Shown here in pieces: positions 8,379 through 17,456 of a DNA stretch of 64,000 nt (position 1 is its first letter; every line of letters begins with the position of its first letter). The position numbers and the translations under genes are program-made. Location of the stretch: the NCBI GenBank assembly GCA_020636535.1, contig JACJXT010000011.1:868001-932000 (forward strand), in the 5' to 3' direction. The DNA comes from Chitinophagales bacterium. Its GTDB lineage: Bacteria > Bacteroidota > Bacteroidia > Chitinophagales > JADIYW01. The notes beneath the pieces are model-generated. The model saw only the letters and a program-made list of their open reading frames with translations. It made no database searches and was not told where the DNA came from.

Positions 8379-10001
8379 TTTGGGTTATACGGCAACAATC
8401 CAAACTATGAGTACGACGAAATAGGACAACTAATAAAAGACGAAAAAGAACAAATAGACAGTATAAAATGGACAGTCTACGGAAAAATTGCTAAGATTTA
8501 TTTTGCACCATCAGCAAATAAACATAACTTAGAGTTTAGGTACGATGCCATGGGTAATAGAATAGCCAAAATATACAAAAACAAACTAACCATAGATCCT
8601 ACAACAGGTTATGCAGTAGACGACAGTACTTACAAAGTAACTTGGTACTGGCGAGACGCACAAGGCAACATACTAGCCACCGAAACCGAGCGAGAGCCAC
8701 AAAACTTGTGTTATACAGGTATGCCAACAGAAACACAGTGCCAAACCAAACCAGCCAACGAAATAGAATATGTAATCTATGGAAGTAGTAGACTAGGAGT
8801 TTATCACGATAGTTTAAACTACAGCATACCAATACTATCACCATTTGGGCAGTATGTACGCCAAAAAACACTAAGACAGTACGAGCTAAGCAACCACCTA
8901 GGCAATGTAATGACAACACTAAGCGATGTAAAATACTACGAAGGCAACAGCTACAAAAGCCACATACTTACCACACAAGACTACTATCCATTTGGAATGC
9001 AACTAGTAGGCAGAACCTATGATGCCTGCGAAGACCAAAACGCACCAAGCCACCTCATAGCCCAACGCAACACCTACCTTTTTGGATTTAATGGTGCTGA
9101 AAAGGTAAATGAAATCAAAGGTCAAGGAAACTCCTATGACTTCGGTGCCAGAATCTATGACTCTAGGTTAGGCAGATTTTTAAGTATTGATCCATTGTAT
9201 AAGAATTTTCCATCAGAAAGTAATTACTCTTATGCAGGAAATAGCCCTTTACTATACATAGATGAGGAAGGTGCAAAGAAAACATTATATATTTATATAA
9301 AAGATTATTCTGGAAGTGTCACAAAAATGGAATTAATAGATAATAAAGATGTAAGGCTTAAGGTTTATAATTCTTACTACGGAGGAGCGGGGTTATATTC
9401 AGCGGATGTAGAACAAGATTTGTTTATAGATTTTTCAGATTTATCAGTTTCTCTTTCCAAAGAGAGATTCTCCAAAAGTGATATTAGTTGGTTAGGACAA
9501 AAGTTTAAGAATCTAAATCTAACAGATGAAGATGGAGTACAGCCTTTTGGGTATAATATATATGCATCTGGCGGGGTTCCATCAGCATCTTTTGATGCAA
9601 TGAAAGGTAAAGCAGATGTAGTGGAGTCATTTAATTTATCAGAAATGCTTATTCCTTCAAATTCAGAAGGTTTAATTAAAGTTATGAAGAGAGCATTTAA
9701 AGGAGATTTAGTAGAAGGTATGGAGGATATTGTGAAAATTTTTGATAAAAGTGTAAACTTTGGAGGTAAACTATCTAAACTATCAGAAAATATAAAAAAG
9801 AAAATGGACGTAAATACAGTTGAAGAAGTTAGTCGTGAAAAAATTGAGGACTTAGATGATGGTTCATTTGTAGATAAAGTAAAATATTCAGACGGAAGTA
9901 CTAAAAAAGATACTTTTAAGATTGAAGAAAAAAATGAAAAATTTACACGATACAAATCAACAGATCCATCAAAGACAAAACCAACTCAAAAGAAACCATG
10001 A
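8379..10001 (+). pseudogene. RHS-repeat protein, 5'-truncated tip (core plus variable C-terminal domain)
   Basis: The reading frame is open from 8379, after an in-frame TAA at 8376, and the first ATG is at 8550. Codons before that ATG already encode RHS sequence (YEYDEIGQLIKD, WTVYGKIAKIYF, FRYDAMGNR), so the gene has lost its 5' part. The core motif follows: FGARIYDSRLGRFLSIDPL and YSYAGNSPLLYIDEEG. The last 240 or so residues are an unrecognised tip domain. Complete RHS proteins are long shells carrying a C-terminal toxin. The 3' part may still be functional as an orphan tip: it is followed directly by an overlapping small gene. Whether it is expressed is unknown. Confidence 0.8.
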
Positions 10002-10645
10002 GATTACTATTTATTATGTTGCTGTTACTAATTTTCTGTTCTTGTCAACAGAAAAAAAAAGTGGTATATTATAATAATGGAGATGTTTATACGGAATATT
10101 TATTAAAGAACGGAAAAAAGAATGGTATTTTAAAAAAGTATTATAAAGGGAATAAAATTTGGTGTATATTAAATTATAAAGATGATATTTTAAATGGATG
10201 GGCTACTTATTATGACAGCTCTTTATCTCTGATTACTAGAGAGATGTATTATTATAATGATAAAATATATACAAATATAGAAAGAAATGAGACAGGAAAG
10301 TGTAAAAACTACTATATTAGACCATTAATTATAGATATCAGAGACACTATTACTGTTAGGAATACAGATTCACTATTAGTTTTGTTGCCAACAAAACTAA
10401 ATTGTAAGCTTCAAAAATTAAATATTTATATTAGAGAAAAAGATTGTAATGAGAGACCAATAGAGGTACATGTATATAATATTAAATCTTATAATTATAT
10501 ATATTTCCCTAAAGAAGTTTTTCCTATAGGACAACTAAGATGTATTACTTTGCAAATGCAAATACCTGACTCTAATTTTGTATGCTGTCCTAATTTTGAT
10601 TTTGCTTCTGCAATCACACAAAAGTATATTAAAATTGTACCATAA
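9998..10645 (+). CDS. MORN-like repeat lipoprotein, candidate partner or immunity protein of the RHS tip
   Basis: 215 residues with a lipoprotein signal (LLLLIFCSC, lipid-modified Cys about 13-15). The N-terminal half has MORN-variant repeats (YYNNGDVYTEYLLKNGKKNG, LKKYYKGNKI, YKDDILNGWATYYD), a motif used for protein or lipid binding. The C-terminal half is unrecognised. Its ATG overlaps the stop of the RHS gene (ATGA), a layout usual for toxin and immunity genes. An immunity role is inference; an unrelated membrane-facing lipoprotein is possible. Confidence 0.7.
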   Translation: MRLLFIMLLLLIFCSCQQKKKVVYYNNGDVYTEYLLKNGKKNGILKKYYKGNKIWCILNYKDDILNGWATYYDSSLSLITREMYYYNDKIYTNIERNETGKCKNYYIRPLIIDIRDTITVRNTDSLLVLLPTKLNCKLQKLNIYIREKDCNERPIEVHVYNIKSYNYIYFPKEVFPIGQLRCITLQMQIPDSNFVCCPNFDFASAITQKYIKIVP

Positions 10646-11174
10646 TGTGTATACACACTGTCGTAAGTTTAGTGTAGCGTAACTTGTGGTAAGTAAATTT
10701 AATAGCAATGTCCAAGAAGTGTCTACTATAAAAGGTTCGTATATCCGAACCATGGGTAAAAATGAGTTTAAATAGTTTGTTTGTTAAATAATAAATTATA
10801 TTTTATATTATTTTAAATAAAATAAATATAGGTAATTGTAAAACCAAAAATCAATAATTAGTATCAAATCATCTTTGCAAAATTTTGGAAATATGAGCAA
10901 AACTTTGGAATCTCAAACTATGAACTGCTATAAAGTAGATTACCTGTCTCTACCTGTCGGCAGACATGGTGCCAAACAGGTAGACTTCGCTACTTTCATC
11001 CGCTCGTAAAGACGCTCTTTTTCTAATAATTACTAGTTTATTTAAACTATTCTAATCCATAACTCAGGTTATTTTTCATTAATCGAAAGCAGATTAATAC
11101 ATTCTATGTGAAAATTATATATAAATAAAATATACATAATTTTAAATAATCATATAATTTATTGATTATCAAAG
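10646..11174. repeat. Intergenic region with short hairpins and a repeat shared with 27.7 kb
   Basis: No gene. It contains the inverted repeat GGTTCG-TATAT-CCGAACC (about 10734-10752). A stretch at about 10908-11012 (AATCTCAAACTATGAACTGC to CTTTCATCCGCTCGTAAAG) recurs at 27669-27765 with few changes. The rest is AT-rich without clear features. Confidence 0.6.
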
Positions 11175-11248
11175 TGGAGCTAATGGGATTCGAACCCATG
11201 ACCTCTTGACTGCCAGTCAAGCACTCTAGCCAACTGAGCTATAGCCCC
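11175..11248 (-). tRNA. tRNA-Ala (anticodon GGC)
   Basis: Read on the minus strand: acceptor stem GGGGCTA paired with TAGCTCC plus discriminator A, D-arm GCTCAGTTGGCTAGAGT, anticodon stem CTTGA/TCAAG with loop CTGGCAG (GGC), and T-arm GGTTCGAATCC. 74 nt; the CCA end is not encoded. Confidence 0.96.
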
Positions 11249-11276
11249 ATTTTTTTCAAATATACTAAATAACTTA

Positions 11277-11326
11277 TACTAATTAGCGTTCAGAAGAGCA
11301 AAATAAATTCTGAATGCCAATTAGTA
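11277..11326. repeat. MITE-like palindrome, 50-bp copy beside tRNA-Ala
   Basis: Arms TACTAATTAGCGTTCAGA and TCTGAATGCCAATTAGTA pair over 18 bp with two mismatches. This is the shortest and cleanest copy, 28 bp upstream of the 5' end of the tRNA gene. Confidence 0.7.
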
Positions 11327-11404
11327 TTATTGCTATGTTTACTATTGATTGGCAACATGTAGTTTCTTTATTCAAGTACTTTTATACAGAATTTAGTAGC
11401 AGAG

Positions 11405-11866
11405 TTAAGCGTTTTTATTTTTTGTATTTAATACACTTTCTTTTTCTAGTATGTCGTTGAAGTTGTCTACTAATGGTGTAATAATATCATCTATTTTTGA
11501 TTTTAATATACGATTTGGAATTAATGCAAATAAACTTAAATTAATATCTAAAATTAATGCACATTGACAACCACCTTCTTTGGCTTCCATTCTAACTTCT
11601 ACTTTTGGATAAAATGGTTTCATAAAACATCTAGAACGCATGAGTTTGTATTCTTCATACGCAATTATTTCGTAGTTGATGTTTAATGGTATATTTAAAA
11701 ATACTTCTTTTTCTTGATAGGTACTGCCAACCCAACCATCTACTTTATTGGTGAAATAACATTTTTCCATAAACGGAATCCATTCTGGTCTGCGTTCAAT
11801 GCTCGTTATAAAAGTCCACGCTTCTTCTTTAGTACATTTTACAAAATTGCTATATTCTAAAATCAT
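11405..11866 (-). CDS. SRPBCC (START-like) domain protein
   Basis: 153 residues. It begins MILEYSNFVKCTKEEAWTFI, then ERRPEWIPFMEKC, GSTYQEKEVFL and a C-terminal helix (LKSKIDDIITPLVDNFNDIL). This is the order of a helix-grip SRPBCC fold (polyketide cyclase/START type), which holds hydrophobic ligands. The ligand is unknown. The gene follows the mscS-like gene by 5 nt on the same strand, so the two are probably one transcript. There is no signal peptide, so it is cytoplasmic. Confidence 0.7.
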   Translation of the reverse strand: MILEYSNFVKCTKEEAWTFITSIERRPEWIPFMEKCYFTNKVDGWVGSTYQEKEVFLNIPLNINYEIIAYEEYKLMRSRCFMKPFYPKVEVRMEAKEGGCQCALILDINLSLFALIPNRILKSKIDDIITPLVDNFNDILEKESVLNTKNKNA

Positions 11867-11871
11867 ATTTT

Positions 11872-12699
11872 TTATTTTAATGCTTCTAGTAATAAAATAT
11901 TATGCTCTGATAATATTAATCGAACACTTTCTATAATATCACTTTCAATAATATGGTAATGTCTTCTATATTCTTTAGTTTTTATCCAAAAGTATACTTT
12001 AATACTATACACATCTGTAGTAATGTGATTGATGACTGCAAAAATTTCATGAACACCATCTTCAAATACATTTGGATTTTTTCTGATGGTATTTAATATT
12101 AATGTTTCTGTTTCCTTTGCTTTAATATCTATAGGAAAAGAAAATATAATATCTAATCTATAATAGCCATCTTCGGTATAATTGGCAACTGGTTTATTGA
12201 TGATTTCAATATTGGGAATATATATATCAATACCTTCAAACGATTTAATTTGTGTAAATCGCAATTCCATGTTTTTTACTTTACCAAAAACATCTCCAAT
12301 TCTTACAGTATCATCGAGCTTAAAAGGTCTGTTGAAAGACAAAATTACGCCTGCTATAAAATTCTGACCTATATCTTTAAATGCAAAACCTAAAATAACA
12401 GCACCAGCACCAGCCGCAGCAAATAAACCACTGGCTACTTTGCCAAATCCTGCGATATTTAGTGCAAATAAAATAAATATTAAAATAATAAATAATTTAA
12501 TTGCTTGTGCTATAAAGTTGGCAATCAATACATCATTAGAAGATTTGAAAATAGTTTTTCTAAATAAATTAATGAGTCGGTTGGCGACATAAATGCCAAT
12601 AAATACAATAAGTATAGCTATAATAAACTTTGGCAAAGCTTGACTAAACGATGTTAGACTTTCTTTTAATGATTGCTTTAGTGTTTCTATATAATTCAT
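11872..12699 (-). CDS. Small-conductance mechanosensitive channel (MscS family)
   Basis: 275 residues, close to E. coli MscS. Three N-terminal membrane helices (about 20-45, 60-85, 88-115). The third is the pore helix, rich in Gly and Ala (GLFAAAGAGAVILGFAFKDI), followed by GQNFIAGVILSFNRPFKLDD and VRIGDVFGKV, the conserved start of the beta domain. A cytoplasmic vestibule follows. It opens under membrane tension to release solutes on osmotic downshock. It lies in a three-gene minus-strand run with the permease (8 nt gap) and the SRPBCC gene. Confidence 0.93.
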   Translation of the reverse strand: MNYIETLKQSLKESLTSFSQALPKFIIAILIVFIGIYVANRLINLFRKTIFKSSNDVLIANFIAQAIKLFIILIFILFALNIAGFGKVASGLFAAAGAGAVILGFAFKDIGQNFIAGVILSFNRPFKLDDTVRIGDVFGKVKNMELRFTQIKSFEGIDIYIPNIEIINKPVANYTEDGYYRLDIIFSFPIDIKAKETETLILNTIRKNPNVFEDGVHEIFAVINHITTDVYSIKVYFWIKTKEYRRHYHIIESDIIESVRLILSEHNILLLEALK

Positions 12700-12707
12700 A
12701 GCATTTT

Positions 12708-13988
12708 TTAATTAAAACGAATGGCATTTAATGGAGATATTTTAGCAACTAATCTTGATGGAATATATAGTACCAACACACAAATTACAAATGCACCTAT
12801 GTTTATTGCTATAATTTGTATCCAATCAAATGCAATTGGTGCATGTGATACATAATAGTTCTCTTCGTTCAATTTAATAAATCCTGTTTGCTGTTGTAAA
12901 AAACACAAACCTAAACCTATAATATTTCCAATTATAATTGCTCTACTTATAATATACATCGATTGGTATAAAAATATTCCTCGTATAACACTGTTTTTAG
13001 CACCTAATGCTTTTAATATACCAATCATTTTTGTTCTGTCTAATATTAAAATAATTAATGCGGTTATCATATTTAAAATAGCAACTAGCAACATAATTGC
13101 TAAAATAATAATTTCATTTATTTTTTGCAGTTTCAACCATTCAAATATATTCGGATTGATTTGCTGAATGGTTTCACTATACATTGTATTGTCAATAATC
13201 GTATAATAAATTTCATCATTAACTTCGTTTATCTTATCTAAATCATTTAATCTAACTTCTACACCACTCATTTGAGTACTGTCCCAATCATTAATTTGTT
13301 GTAGCAATCTTAAATCAACAAGACTAAATTTACTATCGTATTCTTCTAAACCAGTTTTGTAGATGCCTACAATTTTTAGTTTTCTTCCAATAGGAGTAGT
13401 GCTGTTTTTTCTTAAAAAATAAACAATAACAGCATCGCCAATTTTAAGATTTAAAACATTGGCTTTTTGTTGCGAAATAATAATTTCTTTAGCAAACCTA
13501 TCTGTCGCATTGTACTGAATTGGTTTTCCATCAACCAAATAATCACTAATAAATTGCCAGTCGAAAGAGCTATCAACACCTTTTAAAATAACGCCGTCTA
13601 TTTCGTGTTTGGTTTTAAAAATAGCTGCTTTGTTAATGTATGGTGTAACAGATTTAACTGCTGGTATTTTCTTTAGTTGATTAATTTTAATGTCTTTCCA
13701 ATGAACAGGCGTTTCTTCAAAAGAACTATTATTGTCCATTTTATGAATATGAATTTCGCCCCAAAATCCAAAAATTTTATGTTTAATTTCTGATGTAAAA
13801 CCATTTACCATGCATGTTGCTACTATCATAATACTCATGCTTAAAGCAATAGCAGTAATTGCAATAATGATGATAAATCTTGAGAAAGATTTCTTTTCTT
13901 GCCAAGCTAATTTTTGCGATATAAATCGTTCTACATTCAAGTTTAACAGTTGTTTATAATATGGTTGACTAAAATAGTGATAATGCAC
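12708..13988 (-). CDS. FtsX/LolC-family ABC transporter permease
   Basis: 426 residues. An N-terminal cytoplasmic stretch (FISQKLAWQEKKSFSRFI) and first helix (about 40-62) are followed by a large periplasmic MacB-PCD-like domain (about 65-280). Three C-terminal helices follow, with the FtsX-type segment ILDRTKMIGILKALGAKNS (about 317-335). This order is that of LolC/LolE-type permeases that release lipoproteins from the inner membrane. No ATPase gene is adjacent, so a LolD-like partner must lie elsewhere. It diverges from the NamZ-like gene with only 33 bp between the preferred starts. Confidence 0.85.
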   Translation of the reverse strand: MHYHYFSQPYYKQLLNLNVERFISQKLAWQEKKSFSRFIIIIAITAIALSMSIMIVATCMVNGFTSEIKHKIFGFWGEIHIHKMDNNSSFEETPVHWKDIKINQLKKIPAVKSVTPYINKAAIFKTKHEIDGVILKGVDSSFDWQFISDYLVDGKPIQYNATDRFAKEIIISQQKANVLNLKIGDAVIVYFLRKNSTTPIGRKLKIVGIYKTGLEEYDSKFSLVDLRLLQQINDWDSTQMSGVEVRLNDLDKINEVNDEIYYTIIDNTMYSETIQQINPNIFEWLKLQKINEIIILAIMLLVAILNMITALIILILDRTKMIGILKALGAKNSVIRGIFLYQSMYIISRAIIIGNIIGLGLCFLQQQTGFIKLNEENYYVSHAPIAFDWIQIIAINIGAFVICVLVLYIPSRLVAKISPLNAIRFN

Positions 13989-14021
13989 TTAATTTCAGCA
14001 CGAAATTTGTTATATATTGGT

Positions 14022-15284
14022 ATGGTGAAGTTTTTAAGCATATTTGGATTTTTGATGTTGGCTATTGTAGCATGTAAAGCACAAAATAGTAGTGAATCTA
14101 TTATAGAAACTGTTGATATAAGAAAAAGTCATCATTTTAGTGGTGAAAAGAAACAAGTAGCTATAACTAAAAAAGAAATAGAAGTTGGTGCTTTGCAATT
14201 AAGTGAATACTTGCCTTTGCTACAAAATAAAACAGTAGCTTTAGTAGTTAATCAGACTTCGGTAATAAATAGTACACATTTATTAGATACATTGATATCG
14301 CTTGGTATAAATGTAAAAAAAGTGTTTGCACCAGAACATGGTTTTCGTGGAACGGCTGATGCTGGTGAACACATTAATAATGGTGTAGATACAAAAACTA
14401 ATACGCCAATTGTTTCTTTGTATGGCAATAATAAAAAACCTAGTACAGATCAATTAAGTAATGTTGATATCGTTCTTTTTGATATTCAAGATGTTGGTGT
14501 ACGATTTTATACTTATATTTCAACGCTACAATATGTAATGGAAGCTTGTGCCGAAAATAATAAAGCACTCATTGTGTTAGATAGACCAAATCCGAATGGA
14601 TATTTTGTTGATGGTCCAGTCTTGGAAAAAACACATCAATCGTTTGTTGGTATGCAACAAATTCCTATTGTTTATGGTATGACTATTGGTGAGTATGCTC
14701 AGTTTTTAAATGGAGAAAAGTTATTAGAGAATGGTGTTTTGTGTAACTTAACTGTTATTCCATGTAAAAATTACGACCATAATTCTTTTTATGAGTTGCC
14801 TATAAAACCATCGCCAAATTTGCCAAATATGGCAAGTATTTATTTGTATCCGAGTTTGTGTTTTTTTGAAGGCACGACTAATATTAGTTTAGGAAGAGGT
14901 ACAGATAAACCGTTTCAAATTTATGGCAGTAATGATTTTAGTAAGAATTTGCCTTTTAGTTTTACACCAGTAAGTACTGAAGGTGCTAAATATCCACCAC
15001 TACAAAATAAACTTTGTTATGGTTATGATTTGTCATCAATTTCAATAGATAGTTTGCAAGAAATGCATATTAATTTAGATTATTTGTTGAATGCCTATCA
15101 AATGACGAAAAGCAAAAACAGTTTCTTTAATGACTTTTTTGTGAAATTAGCAGGTACTAACGATTTAAAAAATCAAATTAAAAATGGCAATTCGGCTAAT
15201 CAAATTAAAGCTACTTGGCAAAATAATATCGACCAATTTAAAGTAATACGAAAAAAATATCTGCTTTATAAAGACTTTGAATAA
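14022..15284 (+). CDS. namZ: NamZ-like exo-beta-N-acetylmuramidase (DUF1343) lipoprotein
   Basis: 420 residues from ATG 14022. This start is preferred because it opens directly on a lipoprotein signal (FLSIFGFLMLAIVACKAQ); a frame extension to 13950 would run into the divergent gene. The mature part has VALVVNQTSVI, VFAPEHGFRGTADAGEHI, LFDIQDVGVRFYTYISTL, DRPNPNGYFVDGPVL and NLPNMASIYLYPSLCFFEGT, all typical of DUF1343. Characterised members remove terminal N-acetylmuramic acid from peptidoglycan fragments, so a role in cell-wall recycling or scavenging is likely. The family call is firm; the activity follows the family. Confidence 0.88.
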   Translation: MVKFLSIFGFLMLAIVACKAQNSSESIIETVDIRKSHHFSGEKKQVAITKKEIEVGALQLSEYLPLLQNKTVALVVNQTSVINSTHLLDTLISLGINVKKVFAPEHGFRGTADAGEHINNGVDTKTNTPIVSLYGNNKKPSTDQLSNVDIVLFDIQDVGVRFYTYISTLQYVMEACAENNKALIVLDRPNPNGYFVDGPVLEKTHQSFVGMQQIPIVYGMTIGEYAQFLNGEKLLENGVLCNLTVIPCKNYDHNSFYELPIKPSPNLPNMASIYLYPSLCFFEGTTNISLGRGTDKPFQIYGSNDFSKNLPFSFTPVSTEGAKYPPLQNKLCYGYDLSSISIDSLQEMHINLDYLLNAYQMTKSKNSFFNDFFVKLAGTNDLKNQIKNGNSANQIKATWQNNIDQFKVIRKKYLLYKDFE

Positions 15285-15291
15285 GTTTTGT

Positions 15292-15299
15292 TTATTTTT
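15292..15299 (+). promoter_or_regulatory. Predicted -7 box close to the 15306 start
   Basis: TATTTTTG matches TAnnTTTG and ends 6 nt before the preferred ATG 15306. If used, the 5' leader would be only a few bases. Confidence 0.4.
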
Positions 15300-15305
15300 G
15301 CAACT

Positions 15306-15854
15306 ATGTTGCAGAAAGGAATAATTATTTTACTAGTATTGATTAGTTCATTATCGGTTAAAGCTCATACATTGATGAATGATGATGACCATCAGGAAGA
15401 ACAGGAACACGAAACAAAAAATCACAATCATCATAGAAATGAAATTGGTATAGCCAATGCACCAGTATATTTTGTAAAAGAGAAATCGTTTAATTACGGT
15501 TTGCATTTGCATTATATTTATAATTTTCCGAATACTATATTTGGTTTAGGATTTGGCTATGAACGCATTTTTGATGAACACAAACACAATACGATTGGAC
15601 TTGTTGCTTGTGTAAGACCATTTGAACCATGGAGTATTAACTTTTCGCCAGGTATTGCAATGGAAGGTGCAGATAATTTTAAACCAATGTTTGCTTTTCA
15701 TTTAGAAACTACTTATGAATTTGAAATTAAAAATTTTCATATAGGACCAGTAGCTGAGTTTGCTTACGACAAAGAAGATATTCATTTGAGTCTTGGACTA
15801 CATATTGGTTTTGGTTTTACTAGAAAAAAGAATTTACATAAACACGAAGAGTAA
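15306..15854 (+). CDS. Exported histidine-rich beta-barrel-like protein
   Basis: 182 residues from ATG 15306 (an in-frame upstream codon at 15288 overlaps the promoter box and is less likely). A signal peptide (LQKGIIILLVLISSLSVKAH) is followed by a His/Glu-rich stretch (DDDHQEEQEHETKNHNHH) that could bind metal. Then come alternating strands with glycine and aromatic pattern (FGLGFGYERIFDEH, SINFSPGIAMEG, LSLGLHIGFGFT), like a small outer-membrane barrel. A metal-linked role is inference from the His cluster only. Confidence 0.7.
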   Translation: MLQKGIIILLVLISSLSVKAHTLMNDDDHQEEQEHETKNHNHHRNEIGIANAPVYFVKEKSFNYGLHLHYIYNFPNTIFGLGFGYERIFDEHKHNTIGLVACVRPFEPWSINFSPGIAMEGADNFKPMFAFHLETTYEFEIKNFHIGPVAEFAYDKEDIHLSLGLHIGFGFTRKKNLHKHEE

Positions 15855-15933
15855 GTTATAGTAGATATTAGACTTATAGAAACTAGATTATAGATTTTTG
15901 CAAATTAAAACTATAATCTTAACTATAAAATAT

Positions 15934-15972
15934 AAAAAAAAAGAGGTGTCGAAATTTCGACACCTCTTTTTG
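15934..15972. terminator. Bidirectional terminator
   Basis: Perfect stem AAGAGGTGTCGAA/TTCGACACCTCTT with A-run before and T-run after. It lies between two convergent genes and can end transcription on both strands. Confidence 0.9.
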
Positions 15973-16044
15973 ATTTAATTGCTTTTAGTTGACTATGTTT
16001 CCAGAAATTAAATCAATATATAATAGAGTTGTGTAGTGTATAGG

Positions 16045-16920
16045 TTATAAAAGTGAGAATGGAACTGCTACAATTTTATTTTCGTTCATAGCAGGCACCC
16101 ATAATACTCTTTGTCTTTTATCTACATAAATATCTGATGGACCTGAAATATTGGTAGCGATATTGTTTTTTCTAACTTTTTTTCCATTTCTACGCATAGA
16201 AATTATTTCACCATCATCTTCTGTTTTAGTAACCCAATCGGTATAGTAGATTTTACCTTTTGTAACAATACCATCGTTGATGCCACCATTTTTTAATGTT
16301 TTATATTTTTTTCTAACTACACCAAATTTACCTACATTTCCTTGTTGGTCATCATCTCCAAAATTAGCAACAAATACTTTTCCTAATGGTCTACGAGAGA
16401 TACCATTAACACCTGTAAGTTGGTCGTTTTTAAGTTGTATTTCTTTCACTTTACCTTTGTTGTTTATTTTGTAAAAACCATCGTTTAGCGTAGCAGAAAC
16501 ATACATTCCGAATGGTGCTTTAGTGACATCATTTAAGTAAGACGCTCCTTCTTGAGCCAAATTTTCTTCAAATACTTTTTCTTTGGTTTTGATATCGAAG
16601 CCAACTACTTTATCGATATCGGCTACATATAAAACACCTCTTTTTACAAACATACCTTTAGGTGAATTTAAACCTGAGATGAATTTTTCTTCTATTACGG
16701 TATTGTCTTTTCTAGATAATAAAGTAATGTATCCATCGCCATCTTTTGCTAATGGTTCTAGTTCTTGACCAGTGTTAGACACAAACAAATGTTTTTTGTA
16801 TGCGATTACACTTTCTGGATGTTGGAAACCTTCGTAAACAGAAGTTTCATTGTTTTGTTTTGCTGAAATTGATGTTAGCATTGTTACAATTGACAGTGCT
16901 GTTAAGATCATTTTTTTCAT
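16045..16920 (-). CDS. Exported SMP-30/NHL-like beta-propeller protein
   Basis: 291 residues. A signal peptide (KKMILTALSIVTMLTSISA) is followed by propeller-type repeats: HPESVIAYKKHLFVSN, LNSPKGMFVKRGVLYVAD, APFGMYVSATLNDGFYKI, GVNGISRRPLGKVFVANFG and GPSDIYVDKRQRVLWVPA. This is the pattern of gluconolactonase/SMP-30 or NHL folds. The ligand or substrate is unknown. The first 35 or so codons and the promoter are nearly the same as those of the gene at 18260, although the mature proteins are unrelated. Confidence 0.75.
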   Translation of the reverse strand: MKKMILTALSIVTMLTSISAKQNNETSVYEGFQHPESVIAYKKHLFVSNTGQELEPLAKDGDGYITLLSRKDNTVIEEKFISGLNSPKGMFVKRGVLYVADIDKVVGFDIKTKEKVFEENLAQEGASYLNDVTKAPFGMYVSATLNDGFYKINNKGKVKEIQLKNDQLTGVNGISRRPLGKVFVANFGDDDQQGNVGKFGVVRKKYKTLKNGGINDGIVTKGKIYYTDWVTKTEDDGEIISMRRNGKKVRKNNIATNISGPSDIYVDKRQRVLWVPAMNENKIVAVPFSLL

Positions 16921-17040
16921 TTTTAATAATTTTAATTGTTTATAAATAATTTGTTTTAATCACTTTGATACTGCAAATTTATAGTGCGTTTGCTTAAGTG
17001 CTGTTACACAACTTTAAGATGATTTTATAAGATTTTTATT
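16921..17040 (-). repeat. Promoter/leader repeat, copy A (matches 18261-18380)
   Basis: About 120 bases upstream of the propeller gene match the region upstream of the 18260 gene with only three or four changes seen by eye. It includes a -7 box TAAATTTG (minus strand, 16974-16981). Confidence 0.85.
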
Positions 17041-17199
17041 TTGAAAAACTTTCCCGCAGATTACACGGATACTCGCAGAAATGATATTCATCTAAGTTAT
17101 GTGTTAGCTATTTATTTTAAAAAATTTCCCGCAGACTACGCAGATAGTCGCAGAAATGATATCAATCTAAATTATGAGTTAACTATTTTTATATAATGA
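17041..17199. repeat. Tandem pair of about 75-bp repeats
   Basis: Two diverged direct copies: TTTCCCGCAGATTACACGGA at about 17049 and TTTCCCGCAGACTACGCAGA at about 17125. Each is followed by a CGCAGAAATGATAT segment and a TTATG(T/A)GTTA segment. The rest of 17200-17400 shows nothing. Confidence 0.7.
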
Positions 17200-17399
17200 T
17201 TCTATATATGGTTGCACTCATTTTATTTACTGCTGGAAAGACTTTTTATAAATCAATAAAGTATAAAATATAATAAATAATACTGTTTTAGTTTTTTTAG
17301 TAGATCTATTTGATAATTCATGCACTTCAAAGTAGCGTCTTCTTACGAAAGACTTCTGCTACAAATAAATAATTAATGATAAAATAAAAATTTATAAAA

Positions 17400-17440
17400 T
17401 AAAAAAAGCGTTGACTTAAAAAGCCAACGCTAAAAAAAAG
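17400..17440 (-). terminator. Terminator of the 17457 gene
   Basis: Stem AGCGTTG/CAACGCT with an 11-nt loop and A/T runs on both sides, 26 nt after the stop of the minus-strand barrel gene. Confidence 0.85.
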
Positions 17441-17456
17441 AGTTATTGAATTATAT

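Noticed and set aside
10646..11174. tRNA-associated integration site near tRNA-Ala
   Set aside because: No integrase gene and no direct repeat of the tRNA 3' end were seen in the window.
13950..14021. N-terminal extension of the NamZ-like gene
   Set aside because: It would overlap the divergent permease start and place 24 residues before a clear lipoprotein signal.
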